Assembly (NCBI GenBank): GCA_964035545.1
Contig: OZ037772.1
Location: 11,039,818-11,103,817, forward strand
Reading direction: 5' to 3'
Source of the DNA: Bugula neritina
Taxonomy: Eukaryota; Bryozoa; Gymnolaemata; Cheilostomatida; Bugulidae
Length of the DNA: 64,000 nt
Notes under the pieces: model-generated
What the model was told of the DNA's origin: nothing
The model's input: only the letters and a program-made list of their open reading frames with translations
Databases searched by the model: none
Position numbers and translations under genes: made by a program
Part shown: positions 1 through 12,996 of the stretch, one piece after another
Position numbering within the stretch: the first letter of the stretch is position 1
Layout of the letters: the number at the start of each line of letters is the position of its first letter

Positions 1-539
1 TAGGTTTCGGTTCATACTTGAATTAAAATATTTTTACTTCAACAATTATTACTAACAGACATGAATTTAGGTTAAAATCGCAGCATGTTTAAATAAAAAA
101 AACTTATTGGGTGTGAAAATTAAATCAATTAAAAGTGTGAAATTTTAAATCAAAATTTGATTCTTTGCAGTCACCTTTTTATAAAACTGTGTTGGCATTT
201 TGTAAAGTTGCATATTTTGTGTACCGCAGTAGGCTTATCTAAAGCTGAGTCATATGTCACTGATACTAGAGTTGTCTGCCTTACCAATACTATATCTGAA
301 CGATAATTAATAGCTATAACTATTGGTACTGTATGCGTGTGTTGATAAAAGTCCACCATTAATGCAAACCATCACAAATAAACAGGTTGGAAATAATGCA
401 CTTATTATATAAATATCCTGATAGTGTATTTATAGTTTTCTTATACTCTATGTGAGTTTTGCATGCACTAAATATATATACAATGTATAGTCTGAGATTG
501 TATTTATATACTCTACGTAGTTTGGGGGTGTGCTTACAG
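1..539. other. Intron (or upstream) sequence before the first visible innexin exon
   Basis: AT-rich sequence ending in a splice acceptor (TGCTTACAG, 531-539). About 40 N-terminal innexin residues are expected before the first visible exon; I do not find them here, so the start of the gene lies left of the window. Nothing else is recognisable. Confidence 0.6.
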
Positions 540-3500
540 CTATCGTAGTGATGATGTCTGGATTTGTTGGAATGAGGGCTTACGTTGGAGAAGCTATAGT
601 CTGCTTTCCTCCCGGAGAATTCACCATCAAGTGGAGAAAGTTCGTCGACAACATGTGCTGGGTATGTCAATGTCAAGGTCAATTTCAAGGTCAACGCTGG
701 ACCCTTCAAGGGGAGATTGTATATTCATCTATATTAGAGCCTACATGCTGACTATCATAATATTTTATTGTGCCTTAATACTCTATACAAAGTATTAAAA
801 TAAACAAAGGTATACATATAATTATTGTCTTTTATCTAAATTGTTTGCTTCCATACAAGACTTTATTTTAAATTATATTATTGAACAGGGATTCTTTATA
901 GATTTAGATTTTACTAAAACATAATACTTGAATATTGCTTCATAGGGCCAAACAGTAGAAAAGCCCAGTATTTGATATTTTTATCATATGTAGAATCTAG
1001 GCTATATATGATAGTGTAGACTGTAGAGTGTAGAGTGTATAAGATATAGAATAGAGCATAGACTGTAGACTAGAGAGTGTAGACCGTAGAGTATAGAGTG
1101 AAAAGTATATATTGTAGAGTATAAAGTGAAGGACATCGTGTGTAGAGTAGAATGTGAATGTAGTGTGTACTTTATGTGAGTAGAGAGTATATAGTGCAGA
1201 GCCTAGAGTATAGAGTATAGAGTGTACATTATAGTGTAAAATGCAAAATGTAAACCATAAAGTGTAAAATGAAGAGTGTAGAGCATAGAGTGCAGAGCAT
1301 AGATTGTAGAGTATAGAATATAGAGTATAAAGTGTAGAGTATAGAATATAGAGTATAAAGTGTAGAGTATAGAATATAAAGTATAAAGTGTAGAGTATAG
1401 AATATAGAGTATAAAGTGTAGAGTATAGAATATAGAGTATAAAGTGTAGAGTATAGAATATAGAGTATAAGGTTTAGAGTGTAGAGTATAGAGTACAAAC
1501 TAGATTATAGATTGTAGAGCAGATTATCTTCACACAGCTAGTATATATTCAACCTTCATATTATTCCTATAGCACTACACAGCTATATATAGAAGTACTT
1601 ACCTATGCAAGTATATTATATACCTAGCTGTTAGCATATAGTCATCTACCATAGCAAAGTATCTACCCTTGTAGACTGTGAACACGTACTACGTGCCCCC
1701 TGACCAAGATATCATACCTGACAAGTCCTTAGTCTTAGATCCAGAAAATGTAGAGCGGTACTCAGAAATGTTACAGTACTATCAGTGGACGCCCCTCATA
1801 CTAATGTTCTGTTCCGTCACATTTGCAATACCTGGTAGGTTGGACTGAGTTCTCCAATTTGAATAAATCATTTTATAGCAGTGGGAATGGCAGTAAAAAC
1901 TATCTGTAAAACATAAATTTAGCTGCAGTTTTTCTGCTTGGATTAGGTTTTTAATTATGATAGCAATAATTATGAGAATTTTAAAATTTGAGCTTTCATC
2001 TCAAGCAATCAATGGGTTATAGTCTGGCAGAACTGGGGATTAGGTTCGCAATGTCGGATAAAGTTTTTTTCTCTTTTGATTATTTATCTTGAGGGTCCAG
2101 GTAGATGTTTCCAGGTGGGTGTGGACCTGCCACCCTTGAGCATTTCGAGAAATCCAAGATGGCCGCCAATTATGGAAAAATCGTAATCTTGTCGGCATAA
2201 AGTCTATATTATGTTGCAAAAACAAAATTTTTTCTGATGATTAAAATAGATGTGCATTTTTAGAATGAATATGTGCCATGCCAGTAAAAAAGGAATCAAA
2301 TTAAAAAGCCAAGAGACATGTTTCTCAGCTCAAAAATCAGAATTGCTTTAATAAAACATCACATATGGTGCAGAAAAATGATACAAGGTTTTTGAATAAC
2401 TGTTTGGACACTGGACAGATATATAAAGAAAAACATTGCTTATTGCTAGTAAATAGAAAGTGAAAAAAAGATACAGATGCAACATATTGCTCAGCTAAAG
2501 TTAAAATTGAACATGTATAATTATAGTTGTACAAATGCGACAAACTTTCGCTCATGTTCATATTAAACACCTTTTTCATTTTTTTCCATCATTAGCATTT
2601 GTTAGAAATGTTAGTTCATTGCAGCACACTCCTGTTACTGCTTCACAAGGGCAGAACTCTGTGCATGGGATAGATGTACTAGAATAGCCATATCGTGTTG
2701 TTTTGCATAATTGTTGGCTTCCACAGGAACATTAATTTAATAAATTTCGGCCATTTTACTTTATTTAGTACACATCAGCAGATTATGATCAAAATTTTTA
2801 AAGTTTGCTTAAAATTCATGAAAACTTTCTATATGGGGTAATATAATTTGCTGATTCTATCTTATGCATAACAAAAATGACTGGAAAGAGGTCCTGCAAC
2901 ATTTAAGCGCGGCGTCATTGTCATACGAGCTAAATATACATTTGTGAATCATCAGGGCCTATATGATATCTTAATGTAATAATAAATTAGAAATAGACAT
3001 AGAAAATCATGCATAATTGGAAAAGCCTTAATTATTCAGTTTTATTTGTTGGAATTTTGATAGTTTGAGGCAAAAATCTATATACAATAGCAGCTGAATT
3101 GTAAAAAATCGCCAAAAGCTAGAGTCGTCGAGTGTACACCAAATTAACTAACATGATCCACTTCATAATACTGTCTGGTGTCAGCACAACATCATTTCCT
3201 ACTCCTTTTGGGAAAAGAGGTTCTATTAAATTCCCTATCACCTACCAATGTTCTAGTGGGTTTAATGCCGCAGTTTCATATGGCTACCTGGAGGTGTGCT
3301 CTGGTGACATTGTCCAATAGCTTCATCTGTAGGAGGCAAAGCACATAAGTTAAAGGCACATTGCAAATAGCATTGCTGACCTTGGTTTTCCAAGCCTGTT
3401 GTCTTGTAGATGTCATGGAGGAGCACTTTGCATAATTGTAGCAACATAGCATAAACTTGGTAGCTTGTATAAATAGTAATCCTGAAAAAAAGCACTAGTG

Positions 3501-6500
3501 TCACCAAATCACACTTTCCTTCTACCAAGACATTTAGTATGACTCCCTTTCCAATATTTTACATTGTTGCCCCTGAGAGGCCATGGGAAGGCAGCAAATT
3601 GTTCAATATAGGGCTTTGTCTCAGACTTTCTCACCCAGTACGCTGTGGTCCAGGATGAGTAGCGGTTTTGCAGGGCACCAAGTGCTATCAGAGAGCGTCA
3701 TCTGATTCTATTGTCAACATCTTAATCTGAGAAGCCACATTTCAGTAGGCCATCCTTCACTGTATCCATTAATCTTTTTGGCCCCCCCTCTCTTTCTCTG
3801 TATCTTCATCTCAGCCACCATTATAATATCTTCCTGTCCATACTATTGAAGAGGTCTTCTCCTCATGTCTATTGCGATAGCTTCTATTTTGGCCTCCTCC
3901 TTTATATTATCATTTGTTACATGGTCTTCCCAATTCATATTGTAAATTTTTCGAAGCATCCTCATCTCAGTTGCATTTATCTGCTTCAATATTGACAAGA
4001 GCAACTGGGTGGCATCATTCTTTGAGTGGGTCATTGCAGAGTTCAATCTTCCGTTTGACAGACTCCCTGTCCTTTGAATGAGATTGGATTCTTGATTGCA
4101 TCTCATCCTTATGAGTAGTGAAAGCATTTATTTCAGGCTCATCCCTGATGTCACTGAGGCCATACTGTATCTTGTTGCATGCAGAAGTGCTGTACACTCA
4201 CACCTTAAAAGTTTCGGATTTAGTAGTGATGCCAATGATTCCCCCTTGCTGTGACCAAATCTCACGAAGGTCACCTCAATGGTCATGTCCGACCAGATGC
4301 CGTCGAGCTGGCCGCGTTTATGATGCTTTGTGTGATTACTAGCCGCGAATTCAATCCTTACATCTTGTGGCATGACCTCCACGCTCTGCAGATAGTGCAG
4401 TTCCTTTTCCATTGCTAAGTGTAAGGCCCAGCCTCATTCTCTAACAGCTATGATGTGGGTGTTGATGGTAAAAATTGGTTCAATAAATCACATGGCCCAC
4501 AGTTTTGCTGTTCTTGAGTTCTCTGCAATCTTAATCAACATCTTTTCAAGCTTCCTCATGCTAGTGATTACACTTTCATCAAGACTAGCTTTAACAGTTC
4601 TCCCACCAATATTCTCAGACTTTGTGCATTCTGGAGAAACTTTTTCTATTTAGCATTTTGGAGAAACCACCAAAAGTAGAATTAACTACTTCTACCAAAT
4701 CACTTTCAGCTATTAGTGTTCCAGTGCACCTAACATAGGTAGGTCATTAAAAGAGGAGAAATTAATAGTAAACGTTAATGAAAAGGGATTGGTATGAAAA
4801 AGGTAGAGAACCACTGTTCTAATAGATGTATTACTTCCCTCAGCATGAAATACATTTTCATTCATAAAAAACTGTTTAAAAATGCTTTTAGAGGAAAATT
4901 CAAATGTGCTGATTGTAGAAATAGTTTTCGAGAGCAAAAGTGTCAATATTTAGATAGATGATGTGTCAATAATAAAGCAATTAAATTATGTTAAGAAGCC
5001 ATGGTGCTGTGTTATTAAGGTTTTTGACCCCTTTTTATAACTTTAAAAAACATAGCTAAAGTTTTAAAATTGAAAATAACTATTAAGTTGGCAGCTCAAC
5101 AAACCTTGTCGATAGGCATGTCAGTTGGAAATAAATTGCTATTTAGCTCATATGGCAATGACATTGCATTTTAAGTTTGCAGAACCCCTTTCAGCTTTAT
5201 TTGGTGGACATATTTGTAATCAGCATATAAAATCACACCATATAGTAAATTTTTATAAAGTTAGAACAAACTGATGCAAAGATGCAAGGAAATTATAAAC
5301 ACGGCAAGGCTAGATTAAACTTGAAAAAATGAATGATTAAGGTTTAGCTTAGTTACCCTTGGGTATCATTTGCCTATTACTCAATAATACATATGATAAA
5401 GGCACATGCATCTTTATTATATTAATTTCTAAAGATTTCAAAGCATTGAAACCTTAAATTTAGCCCCAAAGGGTAGGTACATTTGAATTAGAAAAAATCG
5501 TTTGGTGCCTGGCGGCCATCTTGAATTTCTCAAAATGCTCAAGGGTAAGAAGTCCACACCCACCTAGAAACATTTACCTAGACCCTATATTTGAATAATC
5601 AGAAGAGAAAAAAACTTTATCCGGGAGTGCGAACCTAAGTCAAAAAGTGGCATTTTTCTGCCAGACTATTATCAGAAATTATATGGAAGTGACAATCTAT
5701 GACGAAAACAAATTCTATACAATATCAAAACATATTATATTATAGTATCTTTATATTGTATTATATCCTCAAGTAATATAATAAGTTATATTATAATATT
5801 ATAGTATACATCTATTTATATTTTAAAAAGTAAAAAAAAATTGTTTTGATTAAAATAATAAACAATTAAGGGTTTAATTTTTGATAACTTAAACTTTTTT
5901 TCTTTGCTGTATTCATTTAAAGTTTAGTTTTATAAATCAACTATAAGTAATTATACTTTTGACGCAGCTGATTAAACAATTACACTATAATATATTGTTT
6001 TATAATGCATTCAGCCCGAATCTGGAGCTGGGTAAGCAATAGTGGAGGATACCAGGTGCAGGCAATGGTGCAAGCCACCAAAGGCACCACCAACGTCAAC
6101 CCTGAGACTAGAGACAAAACCGTTAGGTACTTGGTGGCTCAGATGGACAGACTGTTGGGTTACAGACGGCCCCTGGCTAAGAAGGTGAGTAGAAACACAG
6201 TCTAGAGTGTAAACATGACATGTGACTAAGCATGAGTGACAGTTGGTGACAAGTGATCATGCCTGTGACAAGTTGCTGCCATACCTGTGATGGGCTGTTA
6301 CAGGTTGTGAAAGATTGTTGTGCATTTATAATTACTGCTACTGTGGTTTTTAATTGGTTTTTAATTGGTTTTTACATGCTTTTTCAAAAGAATATTGTGC
6401 TACTTTTAATTATTATAGAAACTCATTTTAAATACAAAAAACGCTTTGATTGAAACAAAAACATTTTGAACTTTTGCTAATAGATATTATGTTTTAATGT

Positions 6501-8378
6501 TTTTCAAGAAATTATTGGTTTCATGAAAAACTTGTTTGACAATGTTATGGAAAATACATGAAGCAGCTGATGGTTCTGTGGTGAATTAATATGATACCAT
6601 TCAAATGTATTTTAGGGAATTATTGGCTCGATGAGAAAGCAGGGCAAACCACTTGGAGTTGGTAAAAGATTTGGTAGTTTTCTGTTGCCAATGTACCTGA
6701 TAGTCAAGTTGCTGTATATTGCTAATGCTATTGGACTCATCTTCCTTATGGATAAGTTCCTCGGTGAGTATATCTTTTGTCACTACATCTGCACAGTGGG
6801 GATAGGCTGGTGCTTGCAGGTGTAAAACTGACACACTATACTCTCTAATATAGGCACAACTATTCTAGTAAATTCTATAGCATAAAGAATGTAGTAGTAC
6901 CATGCTAACATATATAATTTTAGCAGCAGACACCTGTTAGTAGCTGTCAATAACATGTCTGACTGCTAAACTTTGTAGGAATTGACTTTGTCAACTATGG
7001 CTCCGATATCGTCAAGAGTGTACAAGACTCGGACTATAAAATGCCGTCCAGGTTTCCCTATGTGACTCTCTGTGACTTCTTCATCAGACGTACGGGACAC
7101 AACGTGCAGAGATATACGATACACTGCGTCCTACCCGCCAACATATTCAATGAGAAGGTGGGCAAAGTTTATGTGATGAATCTTCACTGTATCTTGTGTT
7201 ATCATGCCACACATGCACAGCCTTTTGAATATCTTATTTTGTATATGTTATTTTAACTTCTAGCAGACGAGATGTAACTACCTTGTGGTAAATATAGATT
7301 TCTAGACTTGGAGTTGTCTGTACTTTGACTAATGGCTGTTTTATTCCAGTGTTTTATGTTCCTGTGGTTCTGGTTGGTGTTTGTGGCTGCTGCCAGTACT
7401 ATTGGTCTCATACTCTGGCTGTTTACTGCCTGCTCTGGTGTGAATATGAGCTTCACTAAGAAGTACCTGGGTATCATGGGGCGTCTGGACAACAGTGAGT
7501 AACTCTTCTATTAGTAGACAATGGTAAGTAAGTATTTTATTTTTAAGTAAATATTCTGCTATAGTAGGCAATAGTAAGTTAGTTCTTCTATTAATAGACA
7601 ATATCTAGTAAGTAACTCTTCTGGTAGTGACCATGTTGTAAGCTTTATATCTATTTCACATATAAAATCCAGACAAGTAAATTTAGTCTGCGATATAATA
7701 TAGATACTGATATTTATTATGTATTATATGTCTTTGCACTTAGACTGAGATCAATATTACTTTCTAACAGGAGATCGGGATACTGACCACCTGCTCCACA
7801 GCTTTGTCCATGAATATCTCCGCCAGGATGGCATCTTCTGCATGAGACTGGTTATAAAGAACACCAATGATGCCATAGGTATGTGACATGTTTGTGACTT
7901 GAAAGTGATATGTACTGACAAATAGTGAGATGCTAGTGACATGGTAGTGACATGTAGTGACATCGTAGTGACATGTAGTGACATGCGAAATGGTAGTGAC
8001 ATGTGACAGGGTAGTGACATGTGATGTAATATTGACATGTAGTGACATCGTAGTGACATGTAGTGACATGCGAAATGGTAGTGACATGTGACAGGGTAGT
8101 GACATGTAGTGACATGTGACATGGTAGTGACAGGTAGTTACAGGTGGTGACAAGTAGTGACAGGTAGTGACAGATAGTGACAGGTAGTGACAGATAGTGA
8201 CAGGTAGTGATATGTGATGTGGTAGTAACCAATACACTGTCTACTATGTGCAGGAGGAGAAATCTTTGCTGCCTGTTGGGATCACTTTCTACTCACACGG
8301 AAACCTCCGCCAACGTTTGAGCCGTACTCAAGTCCGACAAAGCTGTTGAGACAAAGTAAGATAGAGCAAGCTCTGTAA
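540..8378 (+). CDS. inx: Innexin (gap-junction channel protein), 5'-truncated by the window
   Basis: Innexins form gap junctions and hemichannels in invertebrate plasma membranes, with four membrane spans and two extracellular loops. Exons read: 540-661, 1675-1834, 6015-6184, 6616-6763, 6979-7157, 7350-7494, 7771-7878 and 8254-8378 (TAA). All junctions keep frame and give 384 residues of the C-terminal part; roughly 40 N-terminal residues are missing to the left. The first exon has GMRAYVGEAIVCF, matching the family signature YVGxPIxC at the end of the first membrane span. Each extracellular loop shows its two expected cysteines (VCF and MCW; TLCDF and IHCVLP). EKTVRY-like DKTVRYLV and the NIFNEKV motif are also family-typical. 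The 4.2 kb intron 1835-6014 holds a transposon. The exon ending at 7494 has a multiplied splice donor. The gene converges on PBX-B. Confidence 0.93.
1012..1500. repeat. 28-bp minisatellite of TAGAGTATA type in an innexin intron
   Basis: Low-complexity array of TAGAGTATA/TAGAATATA words. At about 1300-1480 it becomes regular with a 28-bp period (AGTATAAAGTG recurs every 28 bases, about six units). The same vocabulary recurs at 20837-21280, and on the opposite strand at 56440-56700. Confidence 0.85.
3130..4650 (-). pseudogene. Decayed ORF of a repetitive invertebrate protein family, inside the TIR element
   Basis: Read on the minus strand, frames broken by stops and shifts give, in order: RTAKLWAM and GNWALHLA-like pieces (about 4650-4400), GIWSDMTIE with FGHSKG (about 4300-4230), KDRESVKRKIE..NDPLK (about 4080-4020), a retroelement insertion, then LPPTDEAIGQCHQ and a frame-shifted HLQVAIW-like piece (about 3340-3280). 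From memory, this order of motifs occurs in a large family of uncharacterised, high-copy proteins in marine invertebrate genomes; I could not check this. The middle of the expected protein is missing. It is not a functional gene. Confidence 0.5.
3650..4012 (-). pseudogene. Fragment of a non-LTR retrotransposon reverse-transcriptase C-terminus
   Basis: The minus strand encodes NATEMRMLRKIYNMNWEDHV, followed with frame breaks by MRRRPLQ, MKIQRKRGGPK, MDTVKDGL and RWRSLI-like segments. This is the familiar tail of the polymerase of endonuclease-type non-LTR retrotransposons (AEMRMLRxxxxxxxxD, then RGRPKxRWxD, then DRxRWRxL). It is nested in the older ORF at 3130-4650 and heavily degraded. Confidence 0.7.
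7487..7629 (+). repeat. Innexin exon-f splice donor tandemly multiplied (4 units)
   Basis: The real border is GACAACA|GTGAGTAACTC (donor at 7495). The same block recurs three times downstream, as GACAATG|GTAAGT (7524), GGCAATA|GTAAGT (7574) and GACAATATCTA|GTAAGT (7608), each followed by CTTCTATTAGTA-like sequence. Every copy keeps a consensus-like donor. Reading past the first donor meets an in-frame TAA at once, so the later donors would give truncated products. Confidence 0.85.
7905..8225 (+). repeat. TAGTGACATG / TAGTGACAGG array in the last innexin intron
   Basis: About 30 imperfect 10- to 17-bp units built on GTAGTGACATG, changing to GTAGTGACAGG after about 8130. It begins some 30 bases after the donor ATAG|GTATGTGACATG, which resembles its unit. 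Open frames on the minus strand here are translations of the repeat. Confidence 0.9.
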
Positions 8379-9398
8379 CTTGCATCAGTTACTCATCTAG
8401 CTGCTCATTGGCTGGTTTGAGTCGGCTCAGTTTCTTAGCCTGAGTTCTGAAAGTGACCACCACTTTGACTATCAACATAATGTTAAATGAACATTTCTCT
8501 TACATCTGTTCCATTGAGTGTGCATATTAATAAAATTGCTATATATGTAAGTTATTAATATTCTTTCAATCTTTGCAACTTTCTATCATTTCAATGCAAA
8601 TTTTATTTTATTATGTAGCAGCGAATTTTCTGTTACCATCAGTTTTTCAAGCTAAGCGTATATATATACATTTATACTTGACTTTTCCATATATCAAATA
8701 ATATTGTTTTCCAATGTTGTATTAAAATATATTCAGTGATTATATAATATTCAGTGCAACAATACATTTTTAGTCACAAGAGACTTTACAGCTTTTTGTA
8801 ACAGGCATATGATATGATGAGGTGGTTAGGGATGACATGATCACTATGTTGGTGAAAGCTATCAATAGCTGTAATTCTAAAAGCTATCATGATCCTTTAA
8901 TTCTGGTCCAAATGAAGTGAAATTTTTTATACAAATGATGGTAGTATTATCTGTAAGCCAAGTCTCTGATTATGTAACCAAAGTTTTAACACAAAATCTG
9001 CGGGTTGAAAATGCCACAATAACATAGTATTATAACTTTCATGGGTGAAGGCATGCAAACAATATTTTATTGACTTATTACTAATCTAAAAGCATACATC
9101 ATAGATAATATTAACCAAACAGTTATTGCTTTTCTTTGGTAACAAATTATGGTATCAGTGTATGAGCACACATATTATATCACCAGTGTTACTCTCTTAG
9201 CATTTAATAAAAGACATATGAGGAGTTGCTTAACCCTTCACCATAACTATATTTGAACAATTAAACATTATAACATATATATTCCAATACTACAATAACG
9301 TAAGATAAAAGAAAATACTTGAGTATTTATATTATATGTATGTTACTACGAAACTGTTGTGTAAGAGCATGAATCAATGCCAGGAAATTCCTTGAATG
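8379..9398. other. Convergent intergenic region between innexin and PBX-B
   Basis: Holds the 3' untranslated regions of two converging genes. A likely innexin poly(A) signal AATAAA is at 8529-8534. On the minus strand AATAAA at 9066-9071 could serve PBX-B. Nothing else is recognisable. Confidence 0.5.
8529..8534 (+). terminator. Candidate poly(A) signal of innexin
   Basis: AATAAA about 150 bases after the innexin stop codon. Only the hexamer supports it. Confidence 0.4.
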
Positions 9399-12300
9399 TT
9401 ATTGGATGACTTCTTTCTTGCTAGTCAAATCAGCTGGCTCCACATATTCACCTGGACTAGTGGAACTGTATCGCCCTTCCTCATCAGTTCTCTGTTATAT
9501 AGAGAAAATATATTTATATTTGATTGGTTATCACTTGGAAAGCTAGAAAATTTAGCTGAAACTATAATATTAACAGACAAAGCTGTTTCGAGACATAAAA
9601 TTATCCCCCTTGAAAACTATGTCAAATCATATATGATAAACATTAAGTAGATGAGGATCAAACTATGCGCTTAACTCTAGAAATATTATAGAGTAAAAAT
9701 TTCCAGAATTTTCCACCAGGTTTTCAACTTCCTAAAACACAAAATTCAACACATTGCTAGTTTCAAACTTTATTTAAAGCAATATTAGCATATAGTTTAG
9801 AATTAAGCATTAAGATATTAAATAAAAACTAACATTATGTAAGACATAAAGTTATAATAATATCACTTTATTCTATGAAGTATCAAGTACAACACTCACT
9901 CTCTGCTCAGCCATCAACTGATACATCTCCTGTGGGTTGTATCCTCCAGATGCCTGAGATATTATGTCATGTCTCATTGATGCAGTACAGAGCGCCTCAT
10001 CTGATGCCCCTAAATCAGATGTGAGCTGATATGGTGAACTTAGACCAACATGGGCTTTTATAATAATATGGCTAGTAGCTTAACTAAGTATGCCAAGTGA
10101 ATGAGTCATGTTAATTTTTGAGGTAGAAACTGAAGAATTAAACAAATTTTGCTGCTGCTGATTGCAGTATATAGAAGGTAAACTAGAATTCAAGAAAAAA
10201 AAAGATTTTTATATTTTATTTAAAAAAACATTAGCATCAGCTAAGTTAAAAGTCTATAATTTCTTATACAGTTTGAATTCTGCTGAAAACAAACAAAAAA
10301 TTTTGCTCGCAATTGTCAAATAAAATATAATATATTTTTCACAGTTGCATAGGACACATTGTATGTAGCTATTTGTAGCTGGATTTTGAGATGGGAATAA
10401 ATCCCTAGCTGGAGTTAAGTTAGCATTGAAGCTTTACTTACTAGCAAAGCTTGATAAGTTTACTTTAGAAGTTTAGTTGACAACTTTCAATTTCTTATCG
10501 CATGTATTTAAAGCAGTTCTAAATAACAATTGTTTTTGCTGATTAAGCTGCAATCAATGTAATACACAGTTAAAGGGATAGTTATATTTTTAAACAGTTA
10601 TTAGGAAATTTTTTAATTTTTGAATGTTGAAGATATATTAAAGAACAAACACTGAATCAGCTCACCAGACAAAGACTTAGCACCATAAAATGTTGCCTCA
10701 TTTCTTGCTTTGATCTCATTTTTCTTGTTTCGTATTCTTTTGTTGCCAAACCAGTTAGATACCTGAAGAGATCATTGTATTGCCAAATGTTAAAAGCATT
10801 AGGTATACACTCTAATGTACTAATGGAAATGCATTGCATTGCTAAATATGACCAGAATTAACTTTATACTCATAGACAAAACTAAAATAGTCAACTTTCA
10901 ATTATGTAATACGCATTCATTTATTTTATATCAGTATGTATTATGAAGAAAACGTACACGACTCAACGCAGAAATAATTTCTATATAATTATGTAATCAT
11001 ACTTTGTTGAAAACATTTAATAATGTAAGTAGGTATAGAATATTAGACTATAGTTACTTTTACTTCTGGTTCAGATAATAGGGGAGGGGGACTTATAGAA
11101 AATACCCCACCCTACCTGAGAGACTGAGATGTTACAAGACTTGGCCAGCTCCAGCTTAGCATCCTCTGATGGGTACTGTCTCTGAGCGTTAGAGTAGAAG
11201 TAAGTGTTCAACTTCTCCGTCGCTTGTCTCGAAAAGTTTCGTTTTCTCGGCCTAAAATTCGATAATTTAGAAACAATGCAAAATAGCAATATTTTGCCTT
11301 AACAATTGAAAGTACTTTTATAGCATTGATTTAGATAGTATTACTATAGTCCTTTAATGGTAATAAAAGCAAATAGCGGGAATTTAACCGTGCGTCAAGA
11401 AATTCGTTCCTCAGTCTCATTACAGAGTCACAGGTATCTTTTTTCAACAAGTGCTCAACTTTGGAAAATTCTCCTTCAATTCTGGCAACTTGACTGTCTA
11501 TCTCAGTTTGATTGATTGGTCGGATGGTGCTCTGGCGCGACAGCACTTTGAGGGCGTGGCCAGTAAACTCTGAGCATGCCTGGAAGGTACATCCTGAACT
11601 TAGGAACATTAGCTTTAAGCATCTCCAAAGATTAGAGTAGGTATGCTATTTTAATGTCTATGTAAGCTTTCATGTAATACTTGTATTTGCTTATATTTGT
11701 CACACTATGTTATAGTAAATATATGTACACTCACCTGTTTATAATGTCACATCATGTAGCAATTATGTACACTCACCTGTTCATACTGTCACATTATATA
11801 GTGAATATGTACACTCACCTGTTTATACTTGTCACACTCTTGGTGGTAGATAGTTCTAATCTGCGCCAACTTGTTCTTATATTCAGCATGTTCTAAATAA
11901 TATGTTAAGTCTGTATTGCAAAATATTTCAAGAAATATTGTTATTATCTTATATTACGTTATTCTACATCATATGACTTTCTGTAATTAAGAAATGTTGA
12001 AGTATATATTAATTTTCATTATAATTATTATGAAATATCATACTGCTTTAATTTATATTTTGCCATATTGTATATTATTGTTATATTATATTGTGTTATT
12101 CTACAATATGGTTATTTATCTTATATTATACTACAATATATTGTATTATATTATACTAAACTATACATTTATTATATTTGCTATTCAATTACTGGGGCAT
12201 AGAACTTATAAAACTGAGATGTGAATATCAGGTATTTTAGAAACTGTATGCTATGTACAAGCTCACCATCAAAACCACCTGCTGAGGACGTGTCATGGAA

Positions 12301-12507
12301 GTCAATAGGAGGACCAGTGACACTCTCAGTCTGTAGAATGTTATCTAGTGTACTCAACTTGCTCTCCAGGGGTGTAGCTGAGCTGGTGTCATTTTTCAGG
12401 GGGTTGTCTGATTCTACGGAGATACATATAAATGACTAGTGGACTATAAATAATTAGTTTATATCATATAATATCAGTATAATATTAGTTTATATATATA
12501 TATATAC

Positions 12508-12566
<59 letters not shown>

Positions 12567-12814
12567 TAGATAGATAGATAGATAGATAGTGAAGAGGATA
12601 TTAGATATGTGACTGAGTTAAAAATAGTGGGGAAGAGAAAGAGAGGACGACCCAAACGAAGATGGATGGACACGATAGGAGATAACATGAAGCGGTGGGG
12701 CCTTAAACCAGAGAATGCAGAAGACCGGGAAAGATGGCAGACGCTGATAGAGATTGGAAACCCGCAGACCGGTCACTCGTACAGGACTACGACCGTATAG
12801 GTGTGAAAGGTGTG

Positions 12815-12880
<66 letters not shown>

Positions 12881-12900
12881 ATATATATACATATATATAC

Positions 12901-12996
<96 letters not shown>

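Larger units (their letters stand above)
2020..5668. mobile_element. 3.65-kb DNA transposon with ~165-bp terminal inverted repeats
   Basis: The left end (2020 to about 2185) and the reverse complement of the right end (about 5505-5668) match along their length. Both begin TAGTCTGGCAGA, then share TTAGGTTCGCA, GGATAAAGTTTTTTTCTCTT, GGTGGGTGTGGAC and AAGATGGCCGCCA. TTA flanks both sides (2017-2019 and 5669-5671), fitting a 3-bp target duplication as in PIF/Harbinger; a TA duplication with ends starting GTCTGG is equally possible. The element lies wholly in the innexin intron. The interior holds a broken minus-strand open frame plus a nested retroelement fragment; no intact transposase is visible. 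Confidence 0.8.

Noticed and set aside
7757-8237. Cys/His/Tyr-rich minus-strand frames resembling zinc-finger repeats
   Set aside because: They are the reverse strand of the TAGTGACATG array; no finger spacing.
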